This document shows, one piece after another, positions 7,535-16,595 of a stretch of DNA of 35,910 nucleotides. How positions within the stretch are numbered: position 1 is the stretch's first letter; every line of letters begins with the position of its first letter. Position numbers and translations under genes: made by a program. The notes beneath the pieces are model-generated. The model did no database searches. It was given only the letters and a program-made list of their open reading frames with translations, and was not told the origin of the DNA. This DNA is from SIG455 sp045659025 (GTDB lineage Bacteria > Bacillota > Clostridia > UMGS1810). Location of the stretch: the NCBI GenBank assembly GCA_045659025.1, contig JAZOWA010000053.1:1-35910 (forward strand). Reading direction: 5' to 3'.

Positions 7535-8560
7535 TTAAAATGCCTTCATCTTGGCTACAACTTTCTCCTGAATCTTTACATCAGATTCTTCTATCCACTT
7601 GGTGAATTTCTCCTGTATGGTGTTCTCGGTGAGTTTGTTCTGCTCACTTATAAAGTATTCGTCAATCTTACTCTGGGTAAGCTCAAGATGCTCTCTCTTA
7701 ATGATGTGGAAACCATAGCTTGTGGTTACGATATCACTTACCTCGCCCTCTTTAAGAGCGTAAGCGGCGGTCTCAAACTCGGGCACCATTTCGCCCTTAC
7801 CAAAGATATAACCATCGGGCTCGGTCATAATGCCGGGGTCCTCGGTGTTGTCCATCATAAGCTTATCAAAATCCTCACCGGCTTTGATTCTCTTAAGAAG
7901 TGAGTTCGCCTTCTCCTTGACTGCATTCAAAGCAACGCCTGTGAGAGGCTCACCTGTGTTTTTATCTGTTGTAAGAAGGAGGATGTGCTTTGCTTTGATA
8001 TATGTGCTCTTAATGCTCTCAAACACCTCTTCATCAGAAGCGATTATGCTATCATCTGCGAGGAATTCAGTAGCAACGCTATTTGCCACATAGATAGATG
8101 TTATCCAGTTTTTGTATGCATCAAAGGTTGTGCCCATCTTCTCAAGGGAAGCATAGAAGGCCTCACTGCTGTTGTACTGGGAAATCTCGTTGGCAATATG
8201 ATCCTCTATGTCTGCCTTCTTGTCGTCATTGAGCTCAATACCGAGTTCCTTTGCCTTCTGGCAGATTACACGGATTTCAATTGCATCTTCCAAAGCCTGA
8301 GATTTCGCCACATCAAGGGCTTTCTTGCCGTCAATCTCGGTGGTCTTCCAGAAATTCTCGTACTCCTCGGGCTCGGTAACGCCTGCCTGCTGAAGCATAT
8401 TACCCTGCATCTGCGCAAGGAAGAATATATACTCCGCTCTGGTGATCTTCTCACCGTTAACCTCTGCTACGTAAGTGTTATCTACGACTCTGCATCCTGC
8501 GATCATACTGATCGTGAGGCATACAGATATGATGGCTGATAAAATCTTTCTCATTTTCAT
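7535..8560 (-). CDS. PrsA/SurA-like peptidyl-prolyl isomerase lipoprotein
   Basis: A 341-residue extracytoplasmic foldase. The N-terminus has a lysine/arginine start, a hydrophobic core and a lipobox ending IAGC, so Cys23 should be lipidated and the protein anchored outside the membrane. A SurA_N-like helical region covers about residues 30-165 (VNGEKITRAEYIFFLAQMQ). The parvulin domain spans about 185-290: YIKAKHILLLT, EDFDKLMMDNTEDPG, GEMVPEFETAAYALKEGEVSDIV and TSYGFHIIKRE. The family helps fold secreted proteins in Gram-positives. The ATG follows GGAAGGAT. It lies downstream of mfd across a 76-base gap that holds a large inverted repeat overlapping the ribosome binding site. Confidence 0.93.
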   Translation of the reverse strand: MKMRKILSAIISVCLTISMIAGCRVVDNTYVAEVNGEKITRAEYIFFLAQMQGNMLQQAGVTEPEEYENFWKTTEIDGKKALDVAKSQALEDAIEIRVICQKAKELGIELNDDKKADIEDHIANEISQYNSSEAFYASLEKMGTTFDAYKNWITSIYVANSVATEFLADDSIIASDEEVFESIKSTYIKAKHILLLTTDKNTGEPLTGVALNAVKEKANSLLKRIKAGEDFDKLMMDNTEDPGIMTEPDGYIFGKGEMVPEFETAAYALKEGEVSDIVTTSYGFHIIKREHLELTQSKIDEYFISEQNKLTENTIQEKFTKWIEESDVKIQEKVVAKMKAF

Positions 8561-8574
8561 AATATTTCATCCTT

Positions 8575-8633
8575 CCTCAAAAGAAATTGTATACAGTTAT
8601 ATAGCGTAATTATACAGTACAATTTCTTTGAGG
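8575..8633. repeat. Long imperfect inverted repeat between mfd and the foldase gene
   Basis: CCTCAAAAGAAATTGTA (8575-8591) is the inverse of TACAATTTCTTTGAGG (8618-8633) with one extra A. The inner part carries a direct repeat TATACAG. The arm nearest the foldase gene reaches into its AGGAAGG ribosome binding site. There is no U tract after it on the minus strand, so it is not a standard terminator; RNA folding, processing or attenuation of the foldase gene are possibilities. Confidence 0.55.
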
Positions 8634-8636
8634 TCT

Positions 8637-11600
8637 TTATTTTGCGAGCTTTTGTAATACAATCTTAATATTAGAAAGCATAGGTGGCTCAAAGTAGTAT
8701 TTAAGGGATGGGGTGCCCTCGGTACCAAGACGGATTTTGCCTCTGTATTCATTCACAAGGGCAATCGCTTTACTGCCGTCTGCGGTGCCGTCGGATATGA
8801 ATTCTATCACATCACCCTTCTGCACCACCTCGCCGATACCCGCACCTCGGCAAAGGCATTTGATATGCCCTACATCAAGTAAGTTGAGTACGCTCTGAGG
8901 AATCTCGCCGAAGCGGTCTATGAATTCATCGGTGACATCATAGAAATCCGACTCGCTCTCAATAGCAGAAATCTTTTTATACATCTCTACCCTCTGCCAC
9001 TCAAACTCAATATATTCCTTGGGGATATACGCATCGGTGCGAAGCTCTACCGTCACCTCGCTACTTACAGGAGCCTCAACTCCTTTAATCTCGTTGACCG
9101 CCTCCTCTAAAAGCATACAATACATATCATAACCCACCAGATTCATATTGCCGTGTTGCTCCTTGCCGAGAAGGTTGCCTGCGCCACGGATCTCCAGATC
9201 CCGCATGGCAATCTTGAATCCCGAGCCGAACTCAGTGAATTCCCTGATGGCCTGAAGGCGTTTCTGAGCGGTGGCATCCAATACCTTGCTTCTGTCATAG
9301 GTGAGATATGCATAGGCAAGACGGTTGGACCTGCCTACCCTGCCACGAAGCTGATATAACTGGGAAAGTCCCAGTTTATCCGCATTTTCTATGATAATGG
9401 TATTCACATTCGCCACGTCAAGACCCGTCTCTACTATGGTAGTGCATACCAAAATATCCACTTCACCCTCCATAAGGCGCATCATTATCTGCTCCAGCTG
9501 AGATTCACTCATCTTGCCGTGGGCAATCTCTATGGTGGCGTCGGGGAACTGTTCTTTGAGTTTGGCGGCTTTGTGCTCTATTCCCTCTACACGATTATAC
9601 AGATAATACACCTGACCGCCACGGGAAAGTTCTCTATCGACGGCGTTCTTAATCACACCGTCATTTTTCTCCAGCACAAAGGTCTGGACGGGGAATCTGT
9701 CCTGGGGCGGCTCGGTGAGCACGCTCAGGTCACGGATGCCCACCATTGCCATGTGCAATGTGCGGGGAATAGGTGTGGCAGACAGAGTAAGCACATCCAC
9801 ATTGGTCTTTATCTCTTTAAGGCGCTCCTTATCGCCTACACCGAAGCGTTGCTCCTCGTCAACAATAAGAAGGCCTAAATTCTTGAACTTCACATCCTTC
9901 TGCAGTATCCTGTGGGTACCGATTACGATATCCACCTTACCCTCGGAAACACGTCTTGCTATATCTTCAAGTTGTTTTTTTGTCCTGAACCTGGACATCA
10001 TCTCTATCTTTATGGGGAAATCCTTCATACGGGCGCAGAAGTTATTATAGTGCTGTTGGGCTAAGATGGTGGTGGGCACAAGGTATGCCACCTGCATAGA
10101 ATCCATCACACACTTGAAGGCGCTTCGCATAGCCACCTCCGTCTTGCCGTAGCCAACGTCACCACAGAGAAGACGATCCATACTCTTCCCCTGCTCCATA
10201 TCCGCCTTTACCTCGGCTATAGAACGGGTCTGGTCGGCGGTCTCTTCATAGGGGAATCCGTCTTCAAACTCCTTCTGCCAGGGGGTGTCGGGTGGGTAGC
10301 GGTGACCCGCCACGGTGCTACGCTCTGCATATAGGCGGATGAGTTCCTCCGCCATTTTGGCAACGCTCTCCTTTACCCTTGCGGTAGTACGGTTCCAATC
10401 GCTTCCCCCAAGGGAGTTGAGCTTCACGTTCTTTGCCTCGGCACCGATGTATTTATGAAGTACATCCAGTTGCCCCGTAGGCACATAGAGAACGTCGTTA
10501 TTTTTATATTTAATCTTGATATAATCCTTGATAACCTTATCAACGGTGAGTTGCTCCACACCCGCATATCTGCCTATGCCGTGGGTCTTGTGGACTACAT
10601 AATCGCCCATATTGAGCTCACTGAAACTCTTGATTGCCTTGCGGGAGTTAGATTTACGTTGCTCTCTCCTTTTGGGACGAGCCATCTCGCCCTCGCTAAC
10701 TACTGCAAGGCGCGCCGTGGGATACTCAAAGCCCTTGCCGATATTGCCCAGGGATATCTCCACCTCACCCGCCTCGGGTATGCGGGAGGGGTTATCCGAT
10801 ACAAAGCAGGGGATGTTGCGGTCAGTCAGTTCCCGGCACAGGTTATTAGCCTTCACATTGGAAGATGTAAGGATAATGGTGCGGTAATGATTCCTTGACC
10901 AGAATTCAATATCTTCAAGGAGAAACTCCATCCTGCCCTCGTAGCTCTGCAATGTCTTGGCGGTGATGGGGATGAGCGCTTTTGGGCGGAATCCCGGGGT
11001 GTCATAAGAGAGCATACTCATTGTGACAAGTGATCTCTTGCCTATTTTACCCACCACATCATCATAGGTGAGCATAAATTTGCCCTTATGGGTGGGGAAA
11101 AGGCCTTTATCAAGGAGTTCACACACTATCTCGGAAAGTTCCTCGGATGCCACCTTGCATCTTTCTGCGCTCATGGAGGGTTCATCCATAAACACGCACC
11201 AATCCTCATCTATATAATCAAAAAGGGTGGGAAGTTCTTTATAGAAAAAGGTCAGATATTTATCATTTGACGGGAAGTAGCGGTCAGTATCAAATCTCTC
11301 GATATCTGCAGAGAGGTTCTCATTCTTTAACCCTCTTATCTTATCTGCCACCTTATTCCCTTCCTCCTCGGTGTAGAGGAGTTCTCTGGCAGGGGTGATA
11401 AGGGCGGTATCCGCCGTCTGCTCGGAAATCTGGGTGACGGGACTGAAAAATCTTACTGAATCCACCTCATCACCGAAAAACTCTATTCGCACAGGGCTAT
11501 CGTGGGCAGGGGTGAACACATCCACAATAGAGCCACGTATACTATACTGGCCCACACCCTCAACGGCGCTCACTCTCTTATATCCGAGGAAAGTAAGGCG

Positions 11601-12056
11601 TTGGGGTAAGCTGTCAAACTCTGTCTCCTCACCCGATACGATTCGTATGCTATGGTCTTTTAAATATTCGACAGGCAAGGTGTATTGGGCAAGGGCGGAG
11701 ATGCTGGTCACCACCACTTTGGCATCGTCTATGGCAGAAAGCGTCCTGATGCGGTCAGTCTCACCACGTCTGGAGGAAGAATCCACATCATAAAAAACGT
11801 ATTCCTTTGTCTTAAAAAGCAATACGTTATCTCCAAAAAAATATGAAAGGTCTAAATACAACTTATACGCTTCCGTCTCGTCGGAGGCAATAACCAGACA
11901 CTTTTTATCAAGGGCAGATGATACGGAGTACACAAAATGACTCCTCTGGCTGCCCGTAGTGCCCGTCACCGTGACGGGAGTGCGACCGTTTCTTAAATGG
12001 TCACATATTTCTGTAAACTCCCCTACGAAAGAAAGCATATCTGCGAATGCCTTCAT
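8637..12056 (-). CDS. mfd: Transcription-repair coupling factor Mfd
   Basis: An ATP-driven translocase that displaces RNA polymerase stalled at DNA lesions and recruits UvrA. The 1139-residue length fits. Order of domains: UvrB-like N-terminus (about 1-350), CarD-like RNA polymerase interaction domain with MGDYVVHKTHGIGRYAGV (about 480-550), helicase lobe 1 with Walker A GDVGYGKTEVAM and DEEQRFG, motif III LSATPIPRTLHMAM, helicase lobe 2 with TTIVETGLDVAN and QLRGRVGRS, and the C-terminal TRCF domain. Its ATG directly abuts the pth stop codon (TAAATG), indicating translational coupling in a prs-pth-mfd order conserved in Firmicutes. Confidence 0.98.
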   Translation of the reverse strand: MKAFADMLSFVGEFTEICDHLRNGRTPVTVTGTTGSQRSHFVYSVSSALDKKCLVIASDETEAYKLYLDLSYFFGDNVLLFKTKEYVFYDVDSSSRRGETDRIRTLSAIDDAKVVVTSISALAQYTLPVEYLKDHSIRIVSGEETEFDSLPQRLTFLGYKRVSAVEGVGQYSIRGSIVDVFTPAHDSPVRIEFFGDEVDSVRFFSPVTQISEQTADTALITPARELLYTEEEGNKVADKIRGLKNENLSADIERFDTDRYFPSNDKYLTFFYKELPTLFDYIDEDWCVFMDEPSMSAERCKVASEELSEIVCELLDKGLFPTHKGKFMLTYDDVVGKIGKRSLVTMSMLSYDTPGFRPKALIPITAKTLQSYEGRMEFLLEDIEFWSRNHYRTIILTSSNVKANNLCRELTDRNIPCFVSDNPSRIPEAGEVEISLGNIGKGFEYPTARLAVVSEGEMARPKRREQRKSNSRKAIKSFSELNMGDYVVHKTHGIGRYAGVEQLTVDKVIKDYIKIKYKNNDVLYVPTGQLDVLHKYIGAEAKNVKLNSLGGSDWNRTTARVKESVAKMAEELIRLYAERSTVAGHRYPPDTPWQKEFEDGFPYEETADQTRSIAEVKADMEQGKSMDRLLCGDVGYGKTEVAMRSAFKCVMDSMQVAYLVPTTILAQQHYNNFCARMKDFPIKIEMMSRFRTKKQLEDIARRVSEGKVDIVIGTHRILQKDVKFKNLGLLIVDEEQRFGVGDKERLKEIKTNVDVLTLSATPIPRTLHMAMVGIRDLSVLTEPPQDRFPVQTFVLEKNDGVIKNAVDRELSRGGQVYYLYNRVEGIEHKAAKLKEQFPDATIEIAHGKMSESQLEQIMMRLMEGEVDILVCTTIVETGLDVANVNTIIIENADKLGLSQLYQLRGRVGRSNRLAYAYLTYDRSKVLDATAQKRLQAIREFTEFGSGFKIAMRDLEIRGAGNLLGKEQHGNMNLVGYDMYCMLLEEAVNEIKGVEAPVSSEVTVELRTDAYIPKEYIEFEWQRVEMYKKISAIESESDFYDVTDEFIDRFGEIPQSVLNLLDVGHIKCLCRGAGIGEVVQKGDVIEFISDGTADGSKAIALVNEYRGKIRLGTEGTPSLKYYFEPPMLSNIKIVLQKLAK

Positions 12057-12629
12057 TTAATCACGCTTCCTGTTAAATTTATTCATAGCATCGGCTATAC
12101 CGTGCCTGATAATACCCTCTACCGCATCGGCGGTGTCAATCAAAATCGGCTCTATGGCCTTGATATCATCGGGGGTGAATTTACCAAGCACATAGTCTGC
12201 CAGATCAAAATCTGCATGAGGTGGTGCGCCTACGCCTATCTTAATGCGGGGAAAATCCTGAGAATTGAGCTGATAGATGATGGACTTTATACCATTATGA
12301 CCGCCTGCAGAGCCGGAGGCACGAATCCTCATCCTGCCGGGGTCTAAGCTGACGTCATCAAATATAACGATAATATCTGACGGGTCTACCTTATAAAAGG
12401 TTGCCATATCTCTGATGGCTTCACCGCTTAAATTCATATAGGTCTGTGGCTTTGCCACTATTACCTTCTCTCCGCCGATAATACCTTCGCCGTAGATGGC
12501 CTTGAATTTTGATTTGGAAAGGTTGATATTATATTTACGACAAATCACATCAACGGCGTGAAAACCGATGTTGTGACGGGTATTTTCGTATTTAGCTTCG
12601 GGGTTGCCAAGGCCTGCGATAATATACAT
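12057..12629 (-). CDS. pth: Peptidyl-tRNA hydrolase
   Basis: Releases tRNA from peptidyl-tRNAs that drop off the ribosome. The start is placed at the ATG at 12629-12627, giving MYIIAGLGNPEAKYENTRHN; it has AGGGAG seven to eight bases upstream, and the conserved sequence begins there. The upstream 15 in-frame codons fall in the prs terminator and are not used. Catalytic and binding features: N in LGNP, H in ENTRHNIGF (residue 20 region), KPQTYMNLSG, VIFDDVSL and GSAGGHNGIKSI. Length is 190 residues, typical. It lies directly before mfd. Confidence 0.97.
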   Translation of the reverse strand: MYIIAGLGNPEAKYENTRHNIGFHAVDVICRKYNINLSKSKFKAIYGEGIIGGEKVIVAKPQTYMNLSGEAIRDMATFYKVDPSDIIVIFDDVSLDPGRMRIRASGSAGGHNGIKSIIYQLNSQDFPRIKIGVGAPPHADFDLADYVLGKFTPDDIKAIEPILIDTADAVEGIIRHGIADAMNKFNRKRD

Positions 12630-12662
12630 AACATATCTCCCTTTCAATCTAAAATAGAGTAA

Positions 12663-12691
12663 AACAGAGTACATATTTAATGTACTCTGTT
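12663..12691 (-). terminator. Terminator after prs
   Basis: AACAGAGTACAT (12663-12674) pairs with ATGTACTCTGTT (12680-12691) over a 5-base loop. On the minus strand it is followed by TTTACTCTATTTT. It lies 30 bases past the prs stop; some read-through into pth-mfd is likely because no clear promoter is seen for pth. Confidence 0.75.
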
Positions 12692-12720
12692 ATCTAAGTA
12701 TTATTAAACAAAATTATTTA

Positions 12721-13677
12721 TCAAGAAAACAATGTGCTCACTGACAAGTCTTCATAGATTCTCTCGATTGCTTCGCCGAATACACTGGCAACACTCATGG
12801 TCTTGATCTTGTCAATCTTCTTCTCCTCGGTGAGGGGAACGGTGTCAAGTACCATAAGCTCGTCTATGGCAGACGCCTGAATTCTCTCGATTGCAGGGCC
12901 TGAAAGCACTGCGTGAGTACAGCAAGCGTATACGTTCTTTGCGCCTCTTTCCTTCAAAGCATTAGCGCTGTTAACGATAGTGCCTGCGGTGTCGATCATA
13001 TCGTCTAAGAGGATGATGTCTTTATCCTTGATGTCACCGATGATGTTCATAACCTCGGAAACATTTGCCTTGGGACGACGCTTATCAACTATAGCGATCG
13101 GCACATCAATCTTCTGTGCGAACGCTCTTACTCTTGTAACACTGCCAAGGTCAGGAGATACAACTACTGTTTCATTGCCTGAATCCTTGATTTTGTTTTT
13201 GTAATATTTGCTGAGTACGGGCATACCAACAAGGTGGTCAACGGGGATGTTGAAGAAGCCCTGAATCTGGGGTGCATGCAAATCCATTGTAAGCACACGG
13301 TCAGCCCCTGCGGTTGCAATAAGGTCGGCAACCAACTTGGCAGAGATCGGGTCTCTTGCCTTTGCCTTTCTATCCTGACGGGCATATCCGAAATAAGGGA
13401 TAACTGCTGTGATTCTGCCTGCAGATGCTCTCTTGAAAGCATCAATCATAATGAGAAGCTCCATTATGTTATCATTTACGGGTGAACAGGTGGACTGTAC
13501 TACAAACACGTCGCTTCCGCGTACGGTCTCTCCGATGTTTACATAAACCTCGCCATCTGAAAACTTGCCTACCTCTGCCTTACCAAGAGCAAGACCAAGA
13601 TGTTCTGCAATCTTTTGAGCAAACTCCGGATTTGAATTGGCGGTAAAAATTTTAATGTTTTTGCCGTGAGCTATCAT
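12721..13677 (-). CDS. prs: Ribose-phosphate pyrophosphokinase
   Basis: Makes phosphoribosyl pyrophosphate from ribose 5-phosphate and ATP, feeding purine, pyrimidine, histidine, tryptophan and NAD synthesis. The 318 residues cover the two tandem PRTase-like domains. Markers are the ATP/flexible-loop region YFGYARQDRKAKARDPISAK, the class signature DLHAPQIQGFFNIPVDHL (about 130-147) and the PRPP-binding loop ILLDDMIDTAGT (about 219-230). The ATG follows GGAGGATTTTCACAA. A TATAAT box on the minus strand (13738-13733) with a poor -35 may be its promoter. It stands before pth-mfd. Confidence 0.97.
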   Translation of the reverse strand: MIAHGKNIKIFTANSNPEFAQKIAEHLGLALGKAEVGKFSDGEVYVNIGETVRGSDVFVVQSTCSPVNDNIMELLIMIDAFKRASAGRITAVIPYFGYARQDRKAKARDPISAKLVADLIATAGADRVLTMDLHAPQIQGFFNIPVDHLVGMPVLSKYYKNKIKDSGNETVVVSPDLGSVTRVRAFAQKIDVPIAIVDKRRPKANVSEVMNIIGDIKDKDIILLDDMIDTAGTIVNSANALKERGAKNVYACCTHAVLSGPAIERIQASAIDELMVLDTVPLTEEKKIDKIKTMSVASVFGEAIERIYEDLSVSTLFS

Positions 13678-13810
13678 TTGTGAAAATCCTCCTCATTTTA
13701 TGTCCCGTTACGTTAAAAACCGCAAGGTATTCATTATACAATACTATTGTATTTGTTTTTCCTCTAAATTTCAAGTGTATTTACAAATTTTTTGTAAAAT
13801 TTACAATTTT

Positions 13811-16567
13811 TTATTTACGGAAACCCTCCAGTTCCTTTATTACGCTGTCAAGACGGGACATATCATCACCAAAGTCCTTCCAGTTACCCTCTTTGATTTT
13901 GTCCATAGCCGACTTATAGCCTGAGGTGAGTCGGTCAATGGTATCGTTAAGATTCGGGGCAGATGGATTCTCTACGGTCTCATCCGGGGGAGTGGTATCC
14001 TCTGCGTCGGGGGGAGTCACACTCGCCGACGGCGGAGTGGCTGAGCTGAACACCTTGGCAAGGGCCTCGTCAAGGGTGGGTTCCATTACAATTTTATCTC
14101 CATAAGCTACAATTACTCGTTTGAGTTCGGGGATAGTGCCGATTGTCTCGGCAGGGTTTGCACCAGATGCAATATAGATGGGTTCAATATATATAAGCGC
14201 ACCACCTACGGGCACTACCAGCATATTACCACGGATTACGTTGGATCCGCCCTGACCCCACAGGGTCATCTCCCTTGAAATAGCGGGATCACTGTCGATA
14301 CGGTTTTCTATCTGCATAGTGCCATACACATTCTTGCCCTTGGGGAAGTGATATGCTACCAGACTTCCGTAACTGTCCCCATCACAACTTGCGGCAAGCC
14401 AACCCACCATGTTGTTCTTATTGGCAAGGGTGTAGGGTACCATTATGATAAAGTTGTCATCCCCGGGGAGTTCTGCCACATCCATAAGGTTATAATAGGG
14501 CACGATATCCTGTTCGTTCTTGCCGTGCTTCTCCCTGGAGAATACCCAGAGGTCAGACTTATTATAAAGGGTATTGGGGTTTGTTACGTGGTATTTAGCA
14601 TACATCTGTGCCTGAATGGTGAAAAGATACTCGGGATACACCATATGAGAGCGGATATCCTGCGGCACGGGTGCGTCGGTAAACACGCCGGGATACATCT
14701 TCATATACGTCTGGATGATGGGGTCTGCCTTATCAGTCACATACAAATCGATAGTGCCGTCATAGGCATCTACCACCGCCTTGGCACTGTTGCGGATGTA
14801 GTTGATATCACCATAGCTCTGGGAGTAGGGGTAATAGGACGAGGTGGTGTAGCAATCCACTATCCATTTGAGTCTTCCCGCTCCGTCTATCACCATATAG
14901 GGATCGGGGTCAAGGGTTAAAAACGGTACCGCCTTGCTCACCCTCTCCGATACATTGCGGTTAATGAGGATTCGGCTGTCCCGGGTGATGAACTGGGATA
15001 CAAACATCCTGAAATCACCGTTTTTTATTGAATATACCAATCGGTTAAAGAAGCCAAGGGATATACCGCCCTTGCCCTTATAAGCATATTCCACTTCTTC
15101 GGAACTGTCGTAATAGTCAATCTCTTTTACAGATGAGTTTACCACCACATAATCCTCATAGGTTTCGCCATAGTAGATACGGGGTTCACTGATCTTGGGT
15201 GCGCCCTCTCCTGATACCGTGGGAATATCTTTAATAACAAAGTGGGGTTGACCCTCTGTGGTGACTTTGTTCATAGGGCTCATAACTGCGCCGAAGCCGT
15301 GGGTGAATCTAAACACCTCGTTGGCATAGTTCTTGGCGGAATCGGAAAGGTTATCCTTATCCAATTCTCTGCCCGCCAACGATACCATTGTGGGTTTGCC
15401 GTTTATATCATAAAGAGTAATGTCGGTATCATTGAATTTATAATAATTTCGGATGCCCTGAAGAGAGTTGAAGGCATTGAGGGTGGCGCTGAAGTCGGTG
15501 ATTCGGATACTGTCAAGACTATCCCTGTTTGCGCCTATCACGTCTGTAGTAAGCTCCGTATCGGCACTGTATTCTGCCTCACGGACACTGCTTAGTCCAT
15601 AGGCAAGCTTGGTGTAGGTGATATTGTGTTCCAGATAGGGAAGCTCCTTCACCGCCTCGTTGGGCTCGGCGATGAGATTCTGCACTCCCAGCGCCACAAG
15701 GGATACGGCAATAAGAATCGCAGGATACGAAAGTGCCGATACCAACATCGCCTTGTACTTACCCTTAATCATAAACACAAGGGCAAGGACAACTATTGCA
15801 ATGAGAAGATAGGGTGCCACACGATAGAAATTGTACCATACGTTGATTGCCGTATAACCTGCACCTGCAAAATCTCCCACAGAAGAATACAACACCTCTT
15901 CACTGCGGAATTTGTAGGTGACAGCTTTTAATACAAAGAATATAACTATATTTACCGAATTGTGCCATACCACAGGCTTCAACTCGGTGATTGCACGGAA
16001 TTTAAGGAGTCCGTTTACCGCATAAACAATCACATAACACGCCATGCAGTAAAGGACTATAACCACCCACACAGATATCCAACTGTCTACCAGAGCATCA
16101 AGGAAGGGGCGGTTGAAAATATAATAGCCAATGTCGTATCCGAATATGGGGTCTACAAGGCCGAAATCAGTACTGTTTATAAACATCAGATAACGGTCAT
16201 ACATCGTCTCGCCGATAAAGCTTCCTGCCACGGCGGAAAGCACAAGGCACAAAAGCGCTCTGCCCCAGAATTTATCGAGGACATGAAGCACGGGGCTCTC
16301 CGTCTTTTTGATATTACGGCAGACGAAGTGGGTGCTTAAATAAAACATCACGAAGGCAACACAAAAGCTGAATACGTTAAATGCCGTCTTAACGGTGAAG
16401 TTGGTCCAGAACACGGTGAGGAACTTCTCACCCAGTTCTTTTATCTCCTGAACTTCTATATAAAGACGCAGGGCAAACACAAGGGCAAAGGCAATCAGTA
16501 TGCCTACTGCCGCTGTCCAGCCGATTTTCTTTGATTTGCCGTCAAGGTTGGCATCGTAGAAAGTCAT
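13811..16567 (-). CDS. UPF0182 family large membrane protein
   Basis: A 918-residue protein of the UPF0182/COG1615 family, function unknown. The N-terminal third has about seven membrane helices (for example WTAAVGILIAFALVFALRLY near 17-36, and segments up to about residue 290). The remainder is a large, probably extracellular domain with the family segments YKFNDTDITLYDINGKPTMV, YGETYEDYVVVNSS, DPDPYMVIDGAGRLKWIVD and FTIQAQMYAKYHVTNP. A Pro/Ser/Thr/Glu-rich linker at about 835-865 precedes a short amphipathic C-terminus, which is unlike the plain family ends. The ATG follows GGAGTTGATATAA. It lies 28 bases after ftsY and may be cotranscribed with smc-ftsY. Confidence 0.93.
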   Translation of the reverse strand: MTFYDANLDGKSKKIGWTAAVGILIAFALVFALRLYIEVQEIKELGEKFLTVFWTNFTVKTAFNVFSFCVAFVMFYLSTHFVCRNIKKTESPVLHVLDKFWGRALLCLVLSAVAGSFIGETMYDRYLMFINSTDFGLVDPIFGYDIGYYIFNRPFLDALVDSWISVWVVIVLYCMACYVIVYAVNGLLKFRAITELKPVVWHNSVNIVIFFVLKAVTYKFRSEEVLYSSVGDFAGAGYTAINVWYNFYRVAPYLLIAIVVLALVFMIKGKYKAMLVSALSYPAILIAVSLVALGVQNLIAEPNEAVKELPYLEHNITYTKLAYGLSSVREAEYSADTELTTDVIGANRDSLDSIRITDFSATLNAFNSLQGIRNYYKFNDTDITLYDINGKPTMVSLAGRELDKDNLSDSAKNYANEVFRFTHGFGAVMSPMNKVTTEGQPHFVIKDIPTVSGEGAPKISEPRIYYGETYEDYVVVNSSVKEIDYYDSSEEVEYAYKGKGGISLGFFNRLVYSIKNGDFRMFVSQFITRDSRILINRNVSERVSKAVPFLTLDPDPYMVIDGAGRLKWIVDCYTTSSYYPYSQSYGDINYIRNSAKAVVDAYDGTIDLYVTDKADPIIQTYMKMYPGVFTDAPVPQDIRSHMVYPEYLFTIQAQMYAKYHVTNPNTLYNKSDLWVFSREKHGKNEQDIVPYYNLMDVAELPGDDNFIIMVPYTLANKNNMVGWLAASCDGDSYGSLVAYHFPKGKNVYGTMQIENRIDSDPAISREMTLWGQGGSNVIRGNMLVVPVGGALIYIEPIYIASGANPAETIGTIPELKRVIVAYGDKIVMEPTLDEALAKVFSSATPPSASVTPPDAEDTTPPDETVENPSAPNLNDTIDRLTSGYKSAMDKIKEGNWKDFGDDMSRLDSVIKELEGFRK

Positions 16568-16595
16568 TTATATCAACTCCGTTTCAGTAAATTGG

